DNA from: Pseudomonas sp. ADAK18
Lineage (GTDB): Bacteria; Pseudomonadota; Gammaproteobacteria; Pseudomonadales; Pseudomonadaceae
Reading direction: 5' to 3'
Length of the DNA stretch: 64,000 bases
NCBI RefSeq assembly: GCF_012935695.1
Contig: NZ_CP052859.1
Location: 2,149,001-2,213,000 of the forward strand
The notes beneath the pieces were generated by a model, which was not told the origin of the DNA, searched no databases, and saw only the letters and a program-made list of their open reading frames with translations. This document shows positions 25,296 through 34,108 of this stretch, one piece after another. Position 1 is the first letter of the stretch, and each line of letters starts with the position of its first letter. The translations under genes and the position numbers were made by a program.

Positions 25296-25907
25296 TCAAA
25301 TACCGCGCAGGGCCAACACGGCGAGATAGATCAATACCAACCCGCAGGCGCCATAACTGATCCGTTGCCAAGTTGCCGATGCAGTTTTGCGCAACAGATT
25401 GACCAGTGCCGCAATCAGGAAGCACGACAGGATTGAGGCCAACATGAAGCCGGCGAAAAACATCAACGTCTGGTTGTTGCTTGGCGTGGCACCGACAATT
25501 CCTGAAAGCGCACTGCCCAGGGCGCCCCAGTAGACAATGTTCTTCGGATTGGCGAGGGAAATCGCCGCGCCGACCATCAATGCGTTTTGTCCAGATCGGG
25601 CAGGTGTATTGTCGGCTTCGGGCAGGCGCCAGGCATCCCTCAGGCTCTGAATGCCGAGCCAGGCCAGGTAGAGACCGCAGATGAGCGTCAGCGGGATCCG
25701 TATCGACTCGTGTTGGATCAGTAGCGCAATGCCTGTCAGGCCAATCACCGCCCAGACGGCGTCCCCCACCAGCGAGCCGATTTGCACCAGCAATGCCGGG
25801 GTAAATCCGTGGAGCAGGCCCCGGCGCAAGGTTTCTGCCAGGACGGCGCCTGGGGACAGGCAAAACACGAAACCGAATACCAGCGCGGAGAAAAAGATCG
25901 TCAGCAT
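25296..25907 (-). CDS. LysE-family translocator
   Basis: A 203-residue membrane exporter with the N-terminal CLSPGAVLAETLRRGLLHGFTPALLVQ motif, GLYLAWLGIQSLRDA and the conserved SLANPKNIVYWGALG. ATG 25907 is preceded by AAGGAAGG. It lies 67 bases downstream of arsC in the same direction and may be co-transcribed with the ars genes. LysE-type proteins export amino acids or other small solutes; no arsenic role is implied by the sequence. Confidence 0.87.
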   Translation of the reverse strand: MLTIFFSALVFGFVFCLSPGAVLAETLRRGLLHGFTPALLVQIGSLVGDAVWAVIGLTGIALLIQHESIRIPLTLICGLYLAWLGIQSLRDAWRLPEADNTPARSGQNALMVGAAISLANPKNIVYWGALGSALSGIVGATPSNNQTLMFFAGFMLASILSCFLIAALVNLLRKTASATWQRISYGACGLVLIYLAVLALRGI

Positions 25908-25974
25908 GCCTGCCTTCCTTATGAGGGATGGCGAGCATACGCTGGCGCTGTGCCCGCCGAAAAGCCGTCGCGCG

Positions 25975-26445
25975 TTACAGCGCAGCGATACGTTCAAGTT
26001 CGGCCCTGAGCTCAACGGCGTCGAGATGGGTGAACGGCAGGCTGAAGAAGGCTCGGCAGCGTGTCTCGATGGTTTCCACGGTGGCATCGAAAGCCGCATC
26101 AACATGGGCTTCATCACCCTGGACGTCCGACGGATCTTCCAGCCCCCAATGAGCCTTGAGCGCCGGGCCGAAATACACCGGACAGGCTTCGCCCGCAGCC
26201 TTGTCGCAGACGGTGATCACGATATCTGGCGGGCTGCCTTCGAAGGCGTCGTTGCCCTTGCTGTACAAGCCGTCGGTGCTGATCCCTGCGGCCTGCAAAG
26301 TGCTTAAGCTACGGGGCAGGACTTGGCCCCTGGGGAAACTGCCGGAACTGATGGCGTGGAACCCATCCGGGGCCAGATGGTTGAACACCGCCTCAGACAA
26401 GATGCTGCGGCAACTGTTGGCGGTGCACATGAACAGGACTTTCAT
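25975..26445 (-). CDS. arsC: Arsenate reductase, low-MW phosphatase type
   Basis: A 156-residue protein of the LMW tyrosine-phosphatase fold. It has the N-terminal catalytic loop CTANSCRS (C-x5-R, residues 7-13) and the second redox cysteines in VCDKAAGEACPVYFG, as in ArsC enzymes of this fold. It reduces arsenate to arsenite for export by ArsB. The start is ATG 26445, 12 bases after the arsB stop, in an arsR-arsB-arsC operon. Confidence 0.93.
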   Translation of the reverse strand: MKVLFMCTANSCRSILSEAVFNHLAPDGFHAISSGSFPRGQVLPRSLSTLQAAGISTDGLYSKGNDAFEGSPPDIVITVCDKAAGEACPVYFGPALKAHWGLEDPSDVQGDEAHVDAAFDATVETIETRCRAFFSLPFTHLDAVELRAELERIAAL

Positions 26446-26457
26446 GACGGGGCTCCG

Positions 26458-27741
26458 TTAGGCACTGAGGCGCAAGGCCAGGGCGGCGAGGGTGATCAAC
26501 AGCACGGGCAAGGTCAGGACAATGCCGACCTTGAAGTAATAACCCCAGGTGATGGTGATGCCCTTGCGCGCCAGAATGTGCAGCCAGAGCAGCGTGGCCA
26601 GGCTGCCGATAGGGGTGATTTTCGGGCCCAGGTCGCTGCCGATCACATTGGCGTAGATCATTGCGTCCTTGACCACGCCCACGGCATGGCTGGATTCGAT
26701 GGACAGCGCACCGATCAACACGGTGGGCAGGTTGTTCATTGCAGATGACAGCAGCGCCGTCAGTACCCCGGTGCCCAGCGCTGCGCCCCAGACGCCGTAT
26801 TCGGCAAAGGTATCGAGCCAGGTGGCGAGGTAAGTGGTCAGCCCGGCATTGCGCAGGCCGTAGACCACCAGGTACATGCCCAGGGAGAAAATCACGATCT
26901 GCCAAGGCGCTTCTTTCAACACCTTGCGGGTGGAGATCTTGTGGCCCTTGGCGGCGATCAGCAGCAGCAACAGCGCGCACACCGCAGAGATCGCGCTGAT
27001 GGGAATGCCCAGTGGCTCCAGGGCGAAACAGCCCACCAGCAGGATGCCCAGTACCCACCAGCCAGCACGGAAAGTGGCGTGATCATGGATGGCACTGGCC
27101 GGGTCGTCGAGGTCGGCCGGGTCATACGCCTGCGGAATGTCACGGCGGAAAAACCACAGCAATACCGCCAGGGTCGCGGCGACGCTGACCAGGTTCACCG
27201 GCACCATCACGGCCGCGTATTCGTTGAAGCCGATCTTGAAGTAGTCCGCCGAGACAATGTTCACCAGGTTGGAGACCACCAGCGGCAGGCTGGCGGTGTC
27301 GGCGATAAACCCCGCGCCCATGACGAAGGCCAGGGTCGCCGCCGGGGAAAAGCGCAGGGCCAGCAGCATCGACATGACGATCGGCGTGAGGATCAGTGCG
27401 GCGCCATCGTTGGCGAACAGCGCCGATACCAACGCGCCCAGCAACACCATATAAGCAAACAACCGTCGTCCACGGCCTCGACCCCAGCGCGCTACGTGCA
27501 AGGCGGCCCAGGCGAAAAAGCCAGCTTCGTCGAGCAGCAAACTGATGATGATCAGTGCGACGAAAGTCCCGGTGGCATTCCAGATGATGTGCCACACCAC
27601 CGGGATATCGGCCAGGCTGATAACCCCGCAGGCCAAGGCGAGGATCGCGCCAGCGGTGGCACTCCAACCGACACCCAGGCCTTTGGGCTGCCAGATGACC
27701 AGAACGATGGTGAATAGAAAGATCGAAACAGCGACAAGCAT
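26458..27741 (-). CDS. arsB: Arsenite efflux pump ArsB
   Basis: A 427-residue inner-membrane transporter with about 12 hydrophobic segments. Family segments include [42 protein letters not shown] and [18 protein letters not shown]. It exports arsenite and antimonite. The start ATG 27741 follows CGGAGAG. A longer in-frame extension into arsR is an accident of the overlap. It is second in the arsRBC operon. Confidence 0.95.
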   Translation of the reverse strand: MLVAVSIFLFTIVLVIWQPKGLGVGWSATAGAILALACGVISLADIPVVWHIIWNATGTFVALIIISLLLDEAGFFAWAALHVARWGRGRGRRLFAYMVLLGALVSALFANDGAALILTPIVMSMLLALRFSPAATLAFVMGAGFIADTASLPLVVSNLVNIVSADYFKIGFNEYAAVMVPVNLVSVAATLAVLLWFFRRDIPQAYDPADLDDPASAIHDHATFRAGWWVLGILLVGCFALEPLGIPISAISAVCALLLLLIAAKGHKISTRKVLKEAPWQIVIFSLGMYLVVYGLRNAGLTTYLATWLDTFAEYGVWGAALGTGVLTALLSSAMNNLPTVLIGALSIESSHAVGVVKDAMIYANVIGSDLGPKITPIGSLATLLWLHILARKGITITWGYYFKVGIVLTLPVLLITLAALALRLSA

Positions 27742-27760
27742 GAAAACACTCTCCGATGAG

Positions 27761-28117
27761 TCAGCAGCAACTGCTGGCACGTTGTGGTCTGTCGCCCATT
27801 GCATCCAGGCGTAGTGCGTCGGCTTGCAGCCAGGACTGGTTGGCCTGCAGGGTGGTTTCCAGCACGCTAGCCACCCACTGCGGCAGTGCCGGATTGAGGC
27901 GGTAGTAGATCCACTGGCCTTGGCGCCGATCCAACAGCAATCCAGCACTGCGCAGTTGGGCGAGGTGGCGGGAAATTTTTGGCTGACTGTCGTCCAGGGC
28001 ATGGATCAATTCGCAGACGCAAAGTTCGCCTTCGCGCAGGATCAACAGAGTGAGTCGGATGCGGGTGGCATCGGCCAGGCATTTGAAGAGGTGGGGAGGG
28101 GAGAAAAGATCCGACAC
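27761..28117 (-). CDS. arsR: Arsenical resistance repressor ArsR
   Basis: A 118-residue winged-helix metalloregulator. The arsenite-sensing cysteines are in [12 protein letters not shown] at the start of the alpha-3 helix, followed by the DNA-reading helix [20 protein letters not shown]-terminal SSCC is also present. It represses its own operon and releases on binding As(III) or Sb(III). The palindrome at 28133-28156 is its likely operator. Confidence 0.95.
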   Translation of the reverse strand: MSDLFSPPHLFKCLADATRIRLTLLILREGELCVCELIHALDDSQPKISRHLAQLRSAGLLLDRRQGQWIYYRLNPALPQWVASVLETTLQANQSWLQADALRLDAMGDRPQRASSCC

Positions 28118-28132
28118 GGCCAGGGCCTTTTT

Positions 28133-28156
28133 GTATATTCGTTTATCCGAATATAC
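28133..28156 (-). promoter_or_regulatory. ArsR operator
   Basis: GTATATTCG and CGAATATAC form a perfect inverted repeat of 9-base arms around TTTATC, ending 16 bases before the arsR start. ArsR sites in Proteobacteria commonly carry such A/T-rich ATTCG-type half-sites. The position would block transcription start. Confidence 0.8.
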
Positions 28157-28296
28157 GTATTTCCATATGTTTCGGTCAAATCCGGTTTCGATTGATGTGG
28201 GTCAAGGCCCGTGCGATGGGTGACAAGTGGTTGAAATTAAAATGAAACAATAATGTCCTAAAGTGCCCGCCTATTGGTGATGAAGGAAGAAAACGC

Positions 28297-28512
28297 GTGA
28301 CCCGTGCCACACGAAACCTGCGCAAGACCCTCGATTCCGTCGCGGAAAATAACGAAACCGCGGCCTTTGACCTGATGCGTGCGGTGGAAAAACTCAGCGA
28401 TGAAGTATTGCGCCAGCGCCTGCTCAACACGATCCACCGCCTTAACCAAGACGCCGATGAACTGCGCGAAGCCCGCGATTCGGTGGAGCAGGTTTCGGTC
28501 AAGCTGGCTTGA
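28297..28512 (+). CDS. Small hypothetical helical protein
   Basis: A 71-residue, highly charged, all-helical protein beginning with GTG 28297 after GAAGGAAGAAAAC. The sequence shows heptad-like Leu/Val spacing (LMRAVEKLSDEVLRQRLLNTIHRL), which suggests a small coiled coil. No family recognised. It is monocistronic, in the gap between arsR and the hydrolase. Confidence 0.6.
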   Translation: MTRATRNLRKTLDSVAENNETAAFDLMRAVEKLSDEVLRQRLLNTIHRLNQDADELREARDSVEQVSVKLA

Positions 28513-28641
28513 TATCCGGCGATGACCGTTCGGCGATTGGCGGGTGAATATCCCCGGTGATGAGTGGACACTGAGCGCGGCTACGGTCGTGTGAAGTGAG
28601 GGCCGTCAGCCCAACTTACTCAATACACAGGAAGTTACCCA

Positions 28642-29337
28642 ATGAGTGAAAAACCGGCAATTGTTCTCGTCCATGGTTTTTGGGGCGGTGCGGCGCACTG
28701 GAACCGAGTGATCGCACTGCTGCATGAAAAGGGTTACACCAATCTGCACGCGGTTGAAATTCCTCTCACTTCGTTGGCCGAAGACGCCGAGCGCACCCGC
28801 AAAATGGTGGCCCAGATCAAGGGGCCGGTCTTGTTGGTCGGGCACTCCTATGGCGGTGCTGTGATCACCCAGGCAGGCAACGAGCCTAATGTCCAAGGGT
28901 TGGTGTTCATTGCCGCCTTTGCCCCGGACGCGGGCGAAAGCCCTGGCGGGATTACCCAGGAACATTTGCCCAAGGCGGCACCGAACCTGGCTCCCGACAG
29001 TGACGGCTACCTGTGGGTCAAGCCCGAGTTGTTCCACGAAAGCTTCTGCCAGGATCTGCCGCTGGAAGAAGGGCAAATCATGGGCATTACCCAGAAAACC
29101 CCGCTGGCGAGCACCTTTGGTGACACCATCAGCAATCCGGCCTGGAAAAACAAACCGTCCTGGTACCAGATTTCCAGCCAGGATCACATGATCCACCCGG
29201 ACAACCAGGCGCGCATGGCCAAGCGCATGAACGCGAAAAAGGTCATCACCCTGGATGCCAGCCACGCCTCCTTGGCGTCCAAGCCCGCCGAAGTGGCAGC
29301 GCTCATTGACGAAGCGGCTAGTTCTCTAAAGAAGTAA
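28642..29337 (+). CDS. Alpha/beta hydrolase
   Basis: A 231-residue esterase-like hydrolase. The oxyanion segment is VLVHGFWGGAAHW, the nucleophile elbow GHSYGG (Ser near residue 75), and the C-terminal His is in LDASHASLASKPAEVA. It resembles the salicylate-esterase/MES-like cofactor-less hydrolases found in many Pseudomonas. Substrate unknown. ATG 28642 follows an ACAGGAAG ribosome-binding site. Confidence 0.87.
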   Translation: MSEKPAIVLVHGFWGGAAHWNRVIALLHEKGYTNLHAVEIPLTSLAEDAERTRKMVAQIKGPVLLVGHSYGGAVITQAGNEPNVQGLVFIAAFAPDAGESPGGITQEHLPKAAPNLAPDSDGYLWVKPELFHESFCQDLPLEEGQIMGITQKTPLASTFGDTISNPAWKNKPSWYQISSQDHMIHPDNQARMAKRMNAKKVITLDASHASLASKPAEVAALIDEAASSLKK

Positions 29338-29454
29338 TGTCCGCAAGCAAGGTCCCTTCCAAAGGTCGGAACCTTGCTTTGTGCACGATCATTCAAGACA
29401 ACGTGTAACAGTGCTGGCATGCTCATCGACTGTCTGTTGATGAGCCCGTTGTGT

Positions 29455-30150
29455 ATGCCTACTGCCTTGCCTCACCACGCGTTTGCCCGTGGCGCAATCG
29501 CGATCATTCCCTTGTCCCTGGCCTGTGCGCCCTGGGGCCTGCTGGCTGGTTCGACCGCCATTGACGCTCAATTCACCCCACTGGAAAGCCAGGGCCTGTC
29601 GGCCATTGTGTTTGCCGGTGCCGCGCAGTTGGTGGCCATCGGCATGGTCAAGAGCGGCGCCAGCCTGATTTCCATTCTGCTGACCACCTTGCTACTGACC
29701 TCCCAGCACTTGCTCTACGGCATGCATATGCGCCCCACGTTGTCGCCGCTCAAGCCTCGCTGGCGCATGAGCCTGGGCTTTCTGCTGACAGACGAGTTCT
29801 TCGCCCTGGTCAACCACTACGACCGTGAGACCTTCAACCGTTGGTACGCTCTGGGCGTGGGCCTGACCTTCTACTTAATCTGGAATTTGTTCACCTTCGC
29901 CGGCATCGTGCTCGGCAAAAGCATTCCAGGCCTGGACCAGTTAGGCCTGGAGTTCTCCATCGCTGCGACCTTTATTGCCTTGATCACGCCGGTGGTGCGG
30001 GATGTGCCGACGGTGATCTGTGTCGCCGTGTCGTTGTTCTTCTCGGTGCTGCTCAGTTACTGGCACTGGGAATCGGCGGTGGTGGTGTCGGGTGTACTGG
30101 GGATGAGCGTGGGTTATGCCTGCAAGCGACTGGGAGTAGGGCAGCGATGA
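29455..30150 (+). CDS. azlC: AzlC-family branched-chain amino-acid exporter subunit
   Basis: A 231-residue membrane protein. AzlC features are FARGAIAIIPLSLACAPWGLLAG, FTPLESQGLSAIVFAGAAQLVAIGMV and SQHLLYGMHMRP. It works with the small AzlD protein encoded next, with overlapping ends (ATGA). AzlCD/YgaZH export valine and other branched-chain amino acids. Start choice is uncertain: ATG 29455 gives the usual length, while ATG 29419 would add 12 residues. No strong ribosome-binding site is seen for either. Confidence 0.85.
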   Translation: MPTALPHHAFARGAIAIIPLSLACAPWGLLAGSTAIDAQFTPLESQGLSAIVFAGAAQLVAIGMVKSGASLISILLTTLLLTSQHLLYGMHMRPTLSPLKPRWRMSLGFLLTDEFFALVNHYDRETFNRWYALGVGLTFYLIWNLFTFAGIVLGKSIPGLDQLGLEFSIAATFIALITPVVRDVPTVICVAVSLFFSVLLSYWHWESAVVVSGVLGMSVGYACKRLGVGQR

Positions 30151-30458
30151 TATTTGTGATGATTGTTGCCATGGGCCTGATCGTTTTCTTCAACCGCTAT
30201 GTGTTTCTCGAACCTCGCTTGCCAGTGCGCCTGAACCGTGGCGCCCGGGAGTTTCTCGGGTTTGCGGTGCCGGGCATGCTGACCGCAATCTGCGGCCCGA
30301 TCATTTTCATGGCCGACCATAAGCTCAATGTGAGCCTGGGCAACCCTTATCTGCTGGCGGGGATCTGCGCGGTCGGTCTGATGTTCTGGACCCGCAGCGT
30401 GTTGATCACCGTGCTGTTGAGCATGGCACTGTTCTATCTGTTTCGCTGGCTGTTCTGA
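30147..30458 (+). CDS. azlD: AzlD-family exporter subunit
   Basis: A 103-residue protein with three or four hydrophobic segments. The core is RGAREFLGFAVPGMLTAICGPIIF followed by NPYLLAGICAVGLMFWTRSVLITVLLSM, the AzlD pattern. Translation is coupled to azlC through an ATGA overlap. It forms the second subunit of a branched-chain amino-acid exporter. Confidence 0.88.
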   Translation: MIFVMIVAMGLIVFFNRYVFLEPRLPVRLNRGAREFLGFAVPGMLTAICGPIIFMADHKLNVSLGNPYLLAGICAVGLMFWTRSVLITVLLSMALFYLFRWLF

Positions 30459-30471
30459 GACTCTGGGTCGC

Positions 30472-30537
30472 GTAGATACCTTCTTGAATCGCTACGGGGT
30501 GGTGTGCTTGCCCGATGAGGTTCAAGACGGTATCTAC
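30472..30537. repeat. Inverted repeat sharing a word with the 1.7-kb repeat cluster
   Basis: GTAGATACC followed by TTCTTGA on the left (from 30472) mirrors TTCAAGACGGTATCTAC on the right (ending 30537). The right arm contains CAAGACGGTATCTAC, identical to 1731-1745. This suggests a small dispersed element family distinct from the G-rich REPs. Confidence 0.6.
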
Positions 30538-30558
30538 GGGGGAGTGGGGAAAACAGGC

Positions 30559-30584
30559 AAAAAAAAGCCCGCGGGAGGGCGGGC
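30559..30584 (-). terminator. Rho-independent terminator
   Basis: A 6-bp stem GCCCGC/GCGGGC with an A8 run at 30559-30566, which reads as a U-tract on the minus strand. It terminates the small HTH gene at 30681-30920. Confidence 0.8.
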
Positions 30585-30680
30585 AGAAGGGAGACTTCTA
30601 AAAATGAGCTCGTCCACTATAGGCGGCAAGATCTCCCTTCACAGTGAAACAAAATTCATCGGGCTGTCAGCAGCACCAGG

Positions 30681-30920
30681 TTACTTCTTGTTGGCCTGGG
30701 CCTCGGCCGCCAGGCACTCCAGGGCAAACTGTTCGGTGTAGGTCATCTGGATCGGACTGGTTTCGCCCTTGACGGTACGCTCGCCATCGAGAATGTAGCG
30801 GATACGCTTGTCGGTCACACCAATACGTTTGGCAATCCACGAAGGCGTCTGGCCGATGCGGCTGATCAGTTTGTCGGCATAGTCGGTGGACGGGTTATAG
30901 CGCTCGGCGTTAGGTGTCAT
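30681..30920 (-). CDS. Small putative helix-turn-helix protein
   Basis: A 79-residue protein. Residues about 18-45 read as a helix-turn-helix (LISRIGQTPSWIAKRIGVTDKRIRYIL), similar to XRE-like or homeodomain-like folds. The tail (YTEQFALECLAAEA) is helical. The start at ATG 30920 is chosen because the longer frame overlaps the divergent lipoprotein's promoter. No target can be named. Conserved small DNA-binding proteins of this kind are common in Pseudomonas. Confidence 0.65.
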   Translation of the reverse strand: MTPNAERYNPSTDYADKLISRIGQTPSWIAKRIGVTDKRIRYILDGERTVKGETSPIQMTYTEQFALECLAAEAQANKK

Positions 30921-31041
30921 GGGGTTTCCGGATAAAAGCGGGTTCACAGGTAGCCTACAGGGTGACGCAATAATCAGTCGGTGTCGCCTGCCAAGTCGGA
31001 ACCAGTGGTACAGTCGCGTTTTTTTCCAAGGAAGCAACGGT

Positions 31042-31395
31042 ATGCGGATGGTGGTGATAGGCGCGTTGGTACTGGCATCGCTGGCCGGTTGCGCGGGATC
31101 GAAGATGAAAGAGGCGCGTTCCGGGGCGCCTTACAAAGCGTTGGCTTCGGACAAGGCGGCGCTGGTGGTTGCCCAGTGCGTCCAGTTCGGCTGGCAGGAC
31201 GAGGCGGTGTTCGGCGTCGACGCCGGTGGGTTCATGGAGCCTGCCCCGGCCGGTGGTTATACGATCTATACCACCGCTGGTGATTACTTCGTCGATGTGC
31301 TGACCACCGGTAAAGGGGCCACTGCCAATTATTACGCCGCCGAAGACAATTGGGCCGCCAAGCGTCGCCTGGCCGCTCTGGCGACATGTCTGTAA
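31042..31395 (+). CDS. Small putative lipoprotein
   Basis: A 117-residue protein with a lipoprotein signal (MRMVVIGALVLASLAGCAGS, lipobox LAGC). The mature part has two further cysteines (AQCVQFGW and the C-terminal ATCL) that may form a disulfide. ATG 31042 follows AAGGAAGCAACGGT. Function unknown; probably anchored in the periplasm or outer membrane. Confidence 0.75.
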   Translation: MRMVVIGALVLASLAGCAGSKMKEARSGAPYKALASDKAALVVAQCVQFGWQDEAVFGVDAGGFMEPAPAGGYTIYTTAGDYFVDVLTTGKGATANYYAAEDNWAAKRRLAALATCL

Positions 31396-31420
31396 GAATC
31401 AGCTTTAGATTTATTCAGAA

Positions 31421-31446
31421 ATGCCCGGCGGACAGCCACCGGGCAT
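31421..31446. terminator. Hairpin after lipoprotein gene
   Basis: ATGCCCGG and CCGGGCAT enclose a 10-base loop, 25 bases after the lipoprotein stop. The T-run is weak (tgacctaaaattt), so efficiency is uncertain. Confidence 0.55.
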
Positions 31447-31541
31447 TGACCTAAAATTTGCCTGCTCGCCCGACATCCAGGCTCTTTACCAGTACATGGA
31501 CGTCGAGGCCGAAATGTCGGGCGGGCACCTTTTCTGGCGAT

Positions 31542-32246
31542 TCAGCGTGGCATATACCCCAGGTGCCAACGCCGCGGAATCTTCAACGACAGCAGTCCCA
31601 GCAACGCCGATAGCAGGCCGCTGACCAGCAGCGCGTGAATCCCCATCTGCCGCTCCAGTAACGCACCGATCACTGCACCTACAAACATCCCGGCCCAGGG
31701 AATCAACTGCACCCGCCAGCCATTGCGCCGCTCCCCCAACATCCATCGTCCCAGCCCGCGCCCGAAACGTGACAGCGCCCCCGTGACGTAAGTCAGCCCC
31801 ACCGGCAAGCCGTTGACCTCTTCAACCGCTGCATTGAGCATGCCCATGGCGATGATCGCCGCCAGCAAGGCGGGCAACTGATCGGCGAAAGGCCAGGCCG
31901 CTGCGCCGCACAGCAACGTAGCGATGCACAGCAGCAAAGGCAACGCATGACGTTTGCTCATACGGCTGATGATCACCCCTAAGGCATTGCCCGCGATAAA
32001 CGTCGCCACCAACAGCGTGAGTCGTCCGATCAGGCCCAGGTTGCCGTCGCTGATCGCCACCGCCAGACGCGTGGTGTTACCGCTCATGAACGAGACAAAA
32101 TCACCACTGGCCATGAAGCCAATGGCATCGGTCATGCCGGCCAGCACCGAGAGGCTGGCCACCAGCATCAACCCGACACGGCCGCGCCATTTGTGCTGAT
32201 GCAGCAATGCCGTGTTGGTGTTGAGCCTGAGGGATGAAGGCAGCAT
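31542..32246 (-). CDS. YoaK/DUF1275-family membrane protein
   Basis: A 234-residue protein with about six hydrophobic segments and the DUF1275 hallmark DFVSFMSGNTTRLAVA near residue 50. It has LAGMTDAIGF in the first membrane segment and NGLPVGLTYVTGALSRFG later. The family is widespread, with no established transport or enzymatic role. It is monocistronic, transcribed toward the lipoprotein gene. Confidence 0.87.
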   Translation of the reverse strand: MLPSSLRLNTNTALLHQHKWRGRVGLMLVASLSVLAGMTDAIGFMASGDFVSFMSGNTTRLAVAISDGNLGLIGRLTLLVATFIAGNALGVIISRMSKRHALPLLLCIATLLCGAAAWPFADQLPALLAAIIAMGMLNAAVEEVNGLPVGLTYVTGALSRFGRGLGRWMLGERRNGWRVQLIPWAGMFVGAVIGALLERQMGIHALLVSGLLSALLGLLSLKIPRRWHLGYMPR

Positions 32247-32328
32247 GGGGCCAGGTTCCTCGATGAGATTATCCGGCCACTACCGTAGGGTGCTTTGGTC
32301 CAGGCTGCAATGACCTGCGGCATTCCAT

Positions 32329-33963
32329 TCAAATCCCCTCGAAACGCCAACCGCCGGCGTGCCAGGTCAAGGTGTGAGTGGGCTGGAGGGCGGCGACAAA
32401 AGCCGGGTCATGGGATACCGCGACCAGTGCGCCGGTAAACCCCTGCAACGCCCGTTCAAAGGCGATGACCGATTCCAGATCCAAGTGGTTGGTGGGCTCG
32501 TCCAGCAGCAGCAATTGCGCTGGGACTGCGCGCCACAAGGCAATCGCCATGGCGCCTTTCAATCGCTCGCCGCCACTGAGTCGCCCAACCGGCTGCGTGA
32601 CCCGCAAGGCGTCCAGTTGCAATAGCGCCAGGCGCGTGCGCAACTCACCTTCGGCCAGTGGTGTGTCCAATAACCTGAGGTGTTCGACAATCGATAAGTG
32701 ATCGTCCAGCAATGCCAATTGTTGATCGATATAGGCAGCGGGGACGTGAACCGCACACTCGCCGCTGATGGGCCGCAGGTGATCTGCCAGCACCTTGAGC
32801 AAGGTGGATTTGCCACAGCCGTTGGGGCCGCTGACCACCAGCCGCATCGGGCCAATCAGTTTTGCATTGACGTAGCTGGCGGGTGACTGCGGGTCCAACC
32901 AAGGCAACTGCATGCCTTCCAGAGTCAGCACCTGACGACCGGTGGGCAGTACCGTACCGGGCAACGCCAGCAGCGTAGGCGTTTCATCCACCACCCGCGA
33001 ATGCGCCTGGCGTACACGCTCATCCAGTTCCTGCTTGTGTTGCAGATGATCACTGCGCACGTTGCTGACGATTTCGTTGGCGGCGCCTTTCCAACGTGCC
33101 CGGGTGAGTCGGTCGACATTGGCGGCGTCTGCGTTCTTGCGGGACCTGGCGGCGTGGCGCTGGATGTTGTCGTGGTCGCTTTGCAGGCGCTTGCGTTCGC
33201 GGCTGCGATCCAGGCGTGCATGCTCAAGGGCGGCCTGGGCGGCTTGCTGTTCGGTCTTGCGTTGAGCGCGAAAATCGTCGTAGTTGCCGCCGTAGACCCG
33301 AGCGCCCAAGGGGGAGAGTTCAATGATTTGGCCCATGGTATTGAGTAGCTGGCGGTCATGGCTGACCACAATCAAGCCGCCGCGCCAGTCGCGCAAAGTG
33401 CTGAGTAGCCAATCGCGACCCTCGCTGTCCAAATGGTTGGTCGGCTCATCAAGCACCAGCAACTGCGGTTTGGATAACAACGCGCCGATCAACGCCACGC
33501 GGGCCAGTTGGCCGCCACTGAGAGCGTCGGCCGGGGTGTCAGCACTGACCTCGGGTAACCCCGACGCATCCAGCGCTTGGCGCAGGCGTTCGGCCAGGTC
33601 CCAGCGGTCATCGATCAGCTCCAGGTCCTCCGGCGTGGCTCCACCCTTGGCCAGGTGTTCAAGCGCAACTAGGACCTTGGCGGTGCCCGTTACGTGTGCA
33701 ACGGTTTCGCCAGGCGCCAGGCTGATTGTTTGTGGCACGTAGGCCAGGCTGGCCGAAGATTTTCGCGTGCCGGATGAGGGCGCAAGTTCGCCCGCAATCA
33801 AGCGCGCCAAGACACTTTTGCCCATGCCGTTACGACCGACAATGCCGGTGGGTGTGTGATCGAAAGACAGGGTCAGACCGTCCAGCAAGGTTTCGCCATT
33901 GGCGAACTGGAAACACAGGTGTTGCAGGGTTACGAGTACGGGCAGCCGTTTGACGTCAGTCAT
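32329..33963 (-). CDS. ABC-F family ATPase
   Basis: A 544-residue cytosolic protein with two ABC ATPase domains and no membrane part. Walker A motifs are GRNGMGKSVLA and GPNGCGKSTLLK. Signatures are LSGGQLARVALI and LSGGERLKGAMA. Walker B is LLVLDEPTNHLD and LLLLDEPTNHLD. A basic, coiled linker (about residues 240-300) joins the domains. ABC-F proteins act on the ribosome in translation control or antibiotic protection; this subgroup is uncharacterised. ATG 33963 follows GGAGG. Confidence 0.9.
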   Translation of the reverse strand: MTDVKRLPVLVTLQHLCFQFANGETLLDGLTLSFDHTPTGIVGRNGMGKSVLARLIAGELAPSSGTRKSSASLAYVPQTISLAPGETVAHVTGTAKVLVALEHLAKGGATPEDLELIDDRWDLAERLRQALDASGLPEVSADTPADALSGGQLARVALIGALLSKPQLLVLDEPTNHLDSEGRDWLLSTLRDWRGGLIVVSHDRQLLNTMGQIIELSPLGARVYGGNYDDFRAQRKTEQQAAQAALEHARLDRSRERKRLQSDHDNIQRHAARSRKNADAANVDRLTRARWKGAANEIVSNVRSDHLQHKQELDERVRQAHSRVVDETPTLLALPGTVLPTGRQVLTLEGMQLPWLDPQSPASYVNAKLIGPMRLVVSGPNGCGKSTLLKVLADHLRPISGECAVHVPAAYIDQQLALLDDHLSIVEHLRLLDTPLAEGELRTRLALLQLDALRVTQPVGRLSGGERLKGAMAIALWRAVPAQLLLLDEPTNHLDLESVIAFERALQGFTGALVAVSHDPAFVAALQPTHTLTWHAGGWRFEGI

Positions 33964-34108
33964 CAGCACCTCCGGAAAAATGTGAAACAGGCCAACAAGC
34001 GCGCCAGGCGGCTCGTTGCGAATACATTTTGGAAGGCTTAGAACTTCACGTCGGCGATCATCCCGGGCATTGGAAAGGGTCGACAGGGTAGCGCACTTGG
34101 GTTTTTTC

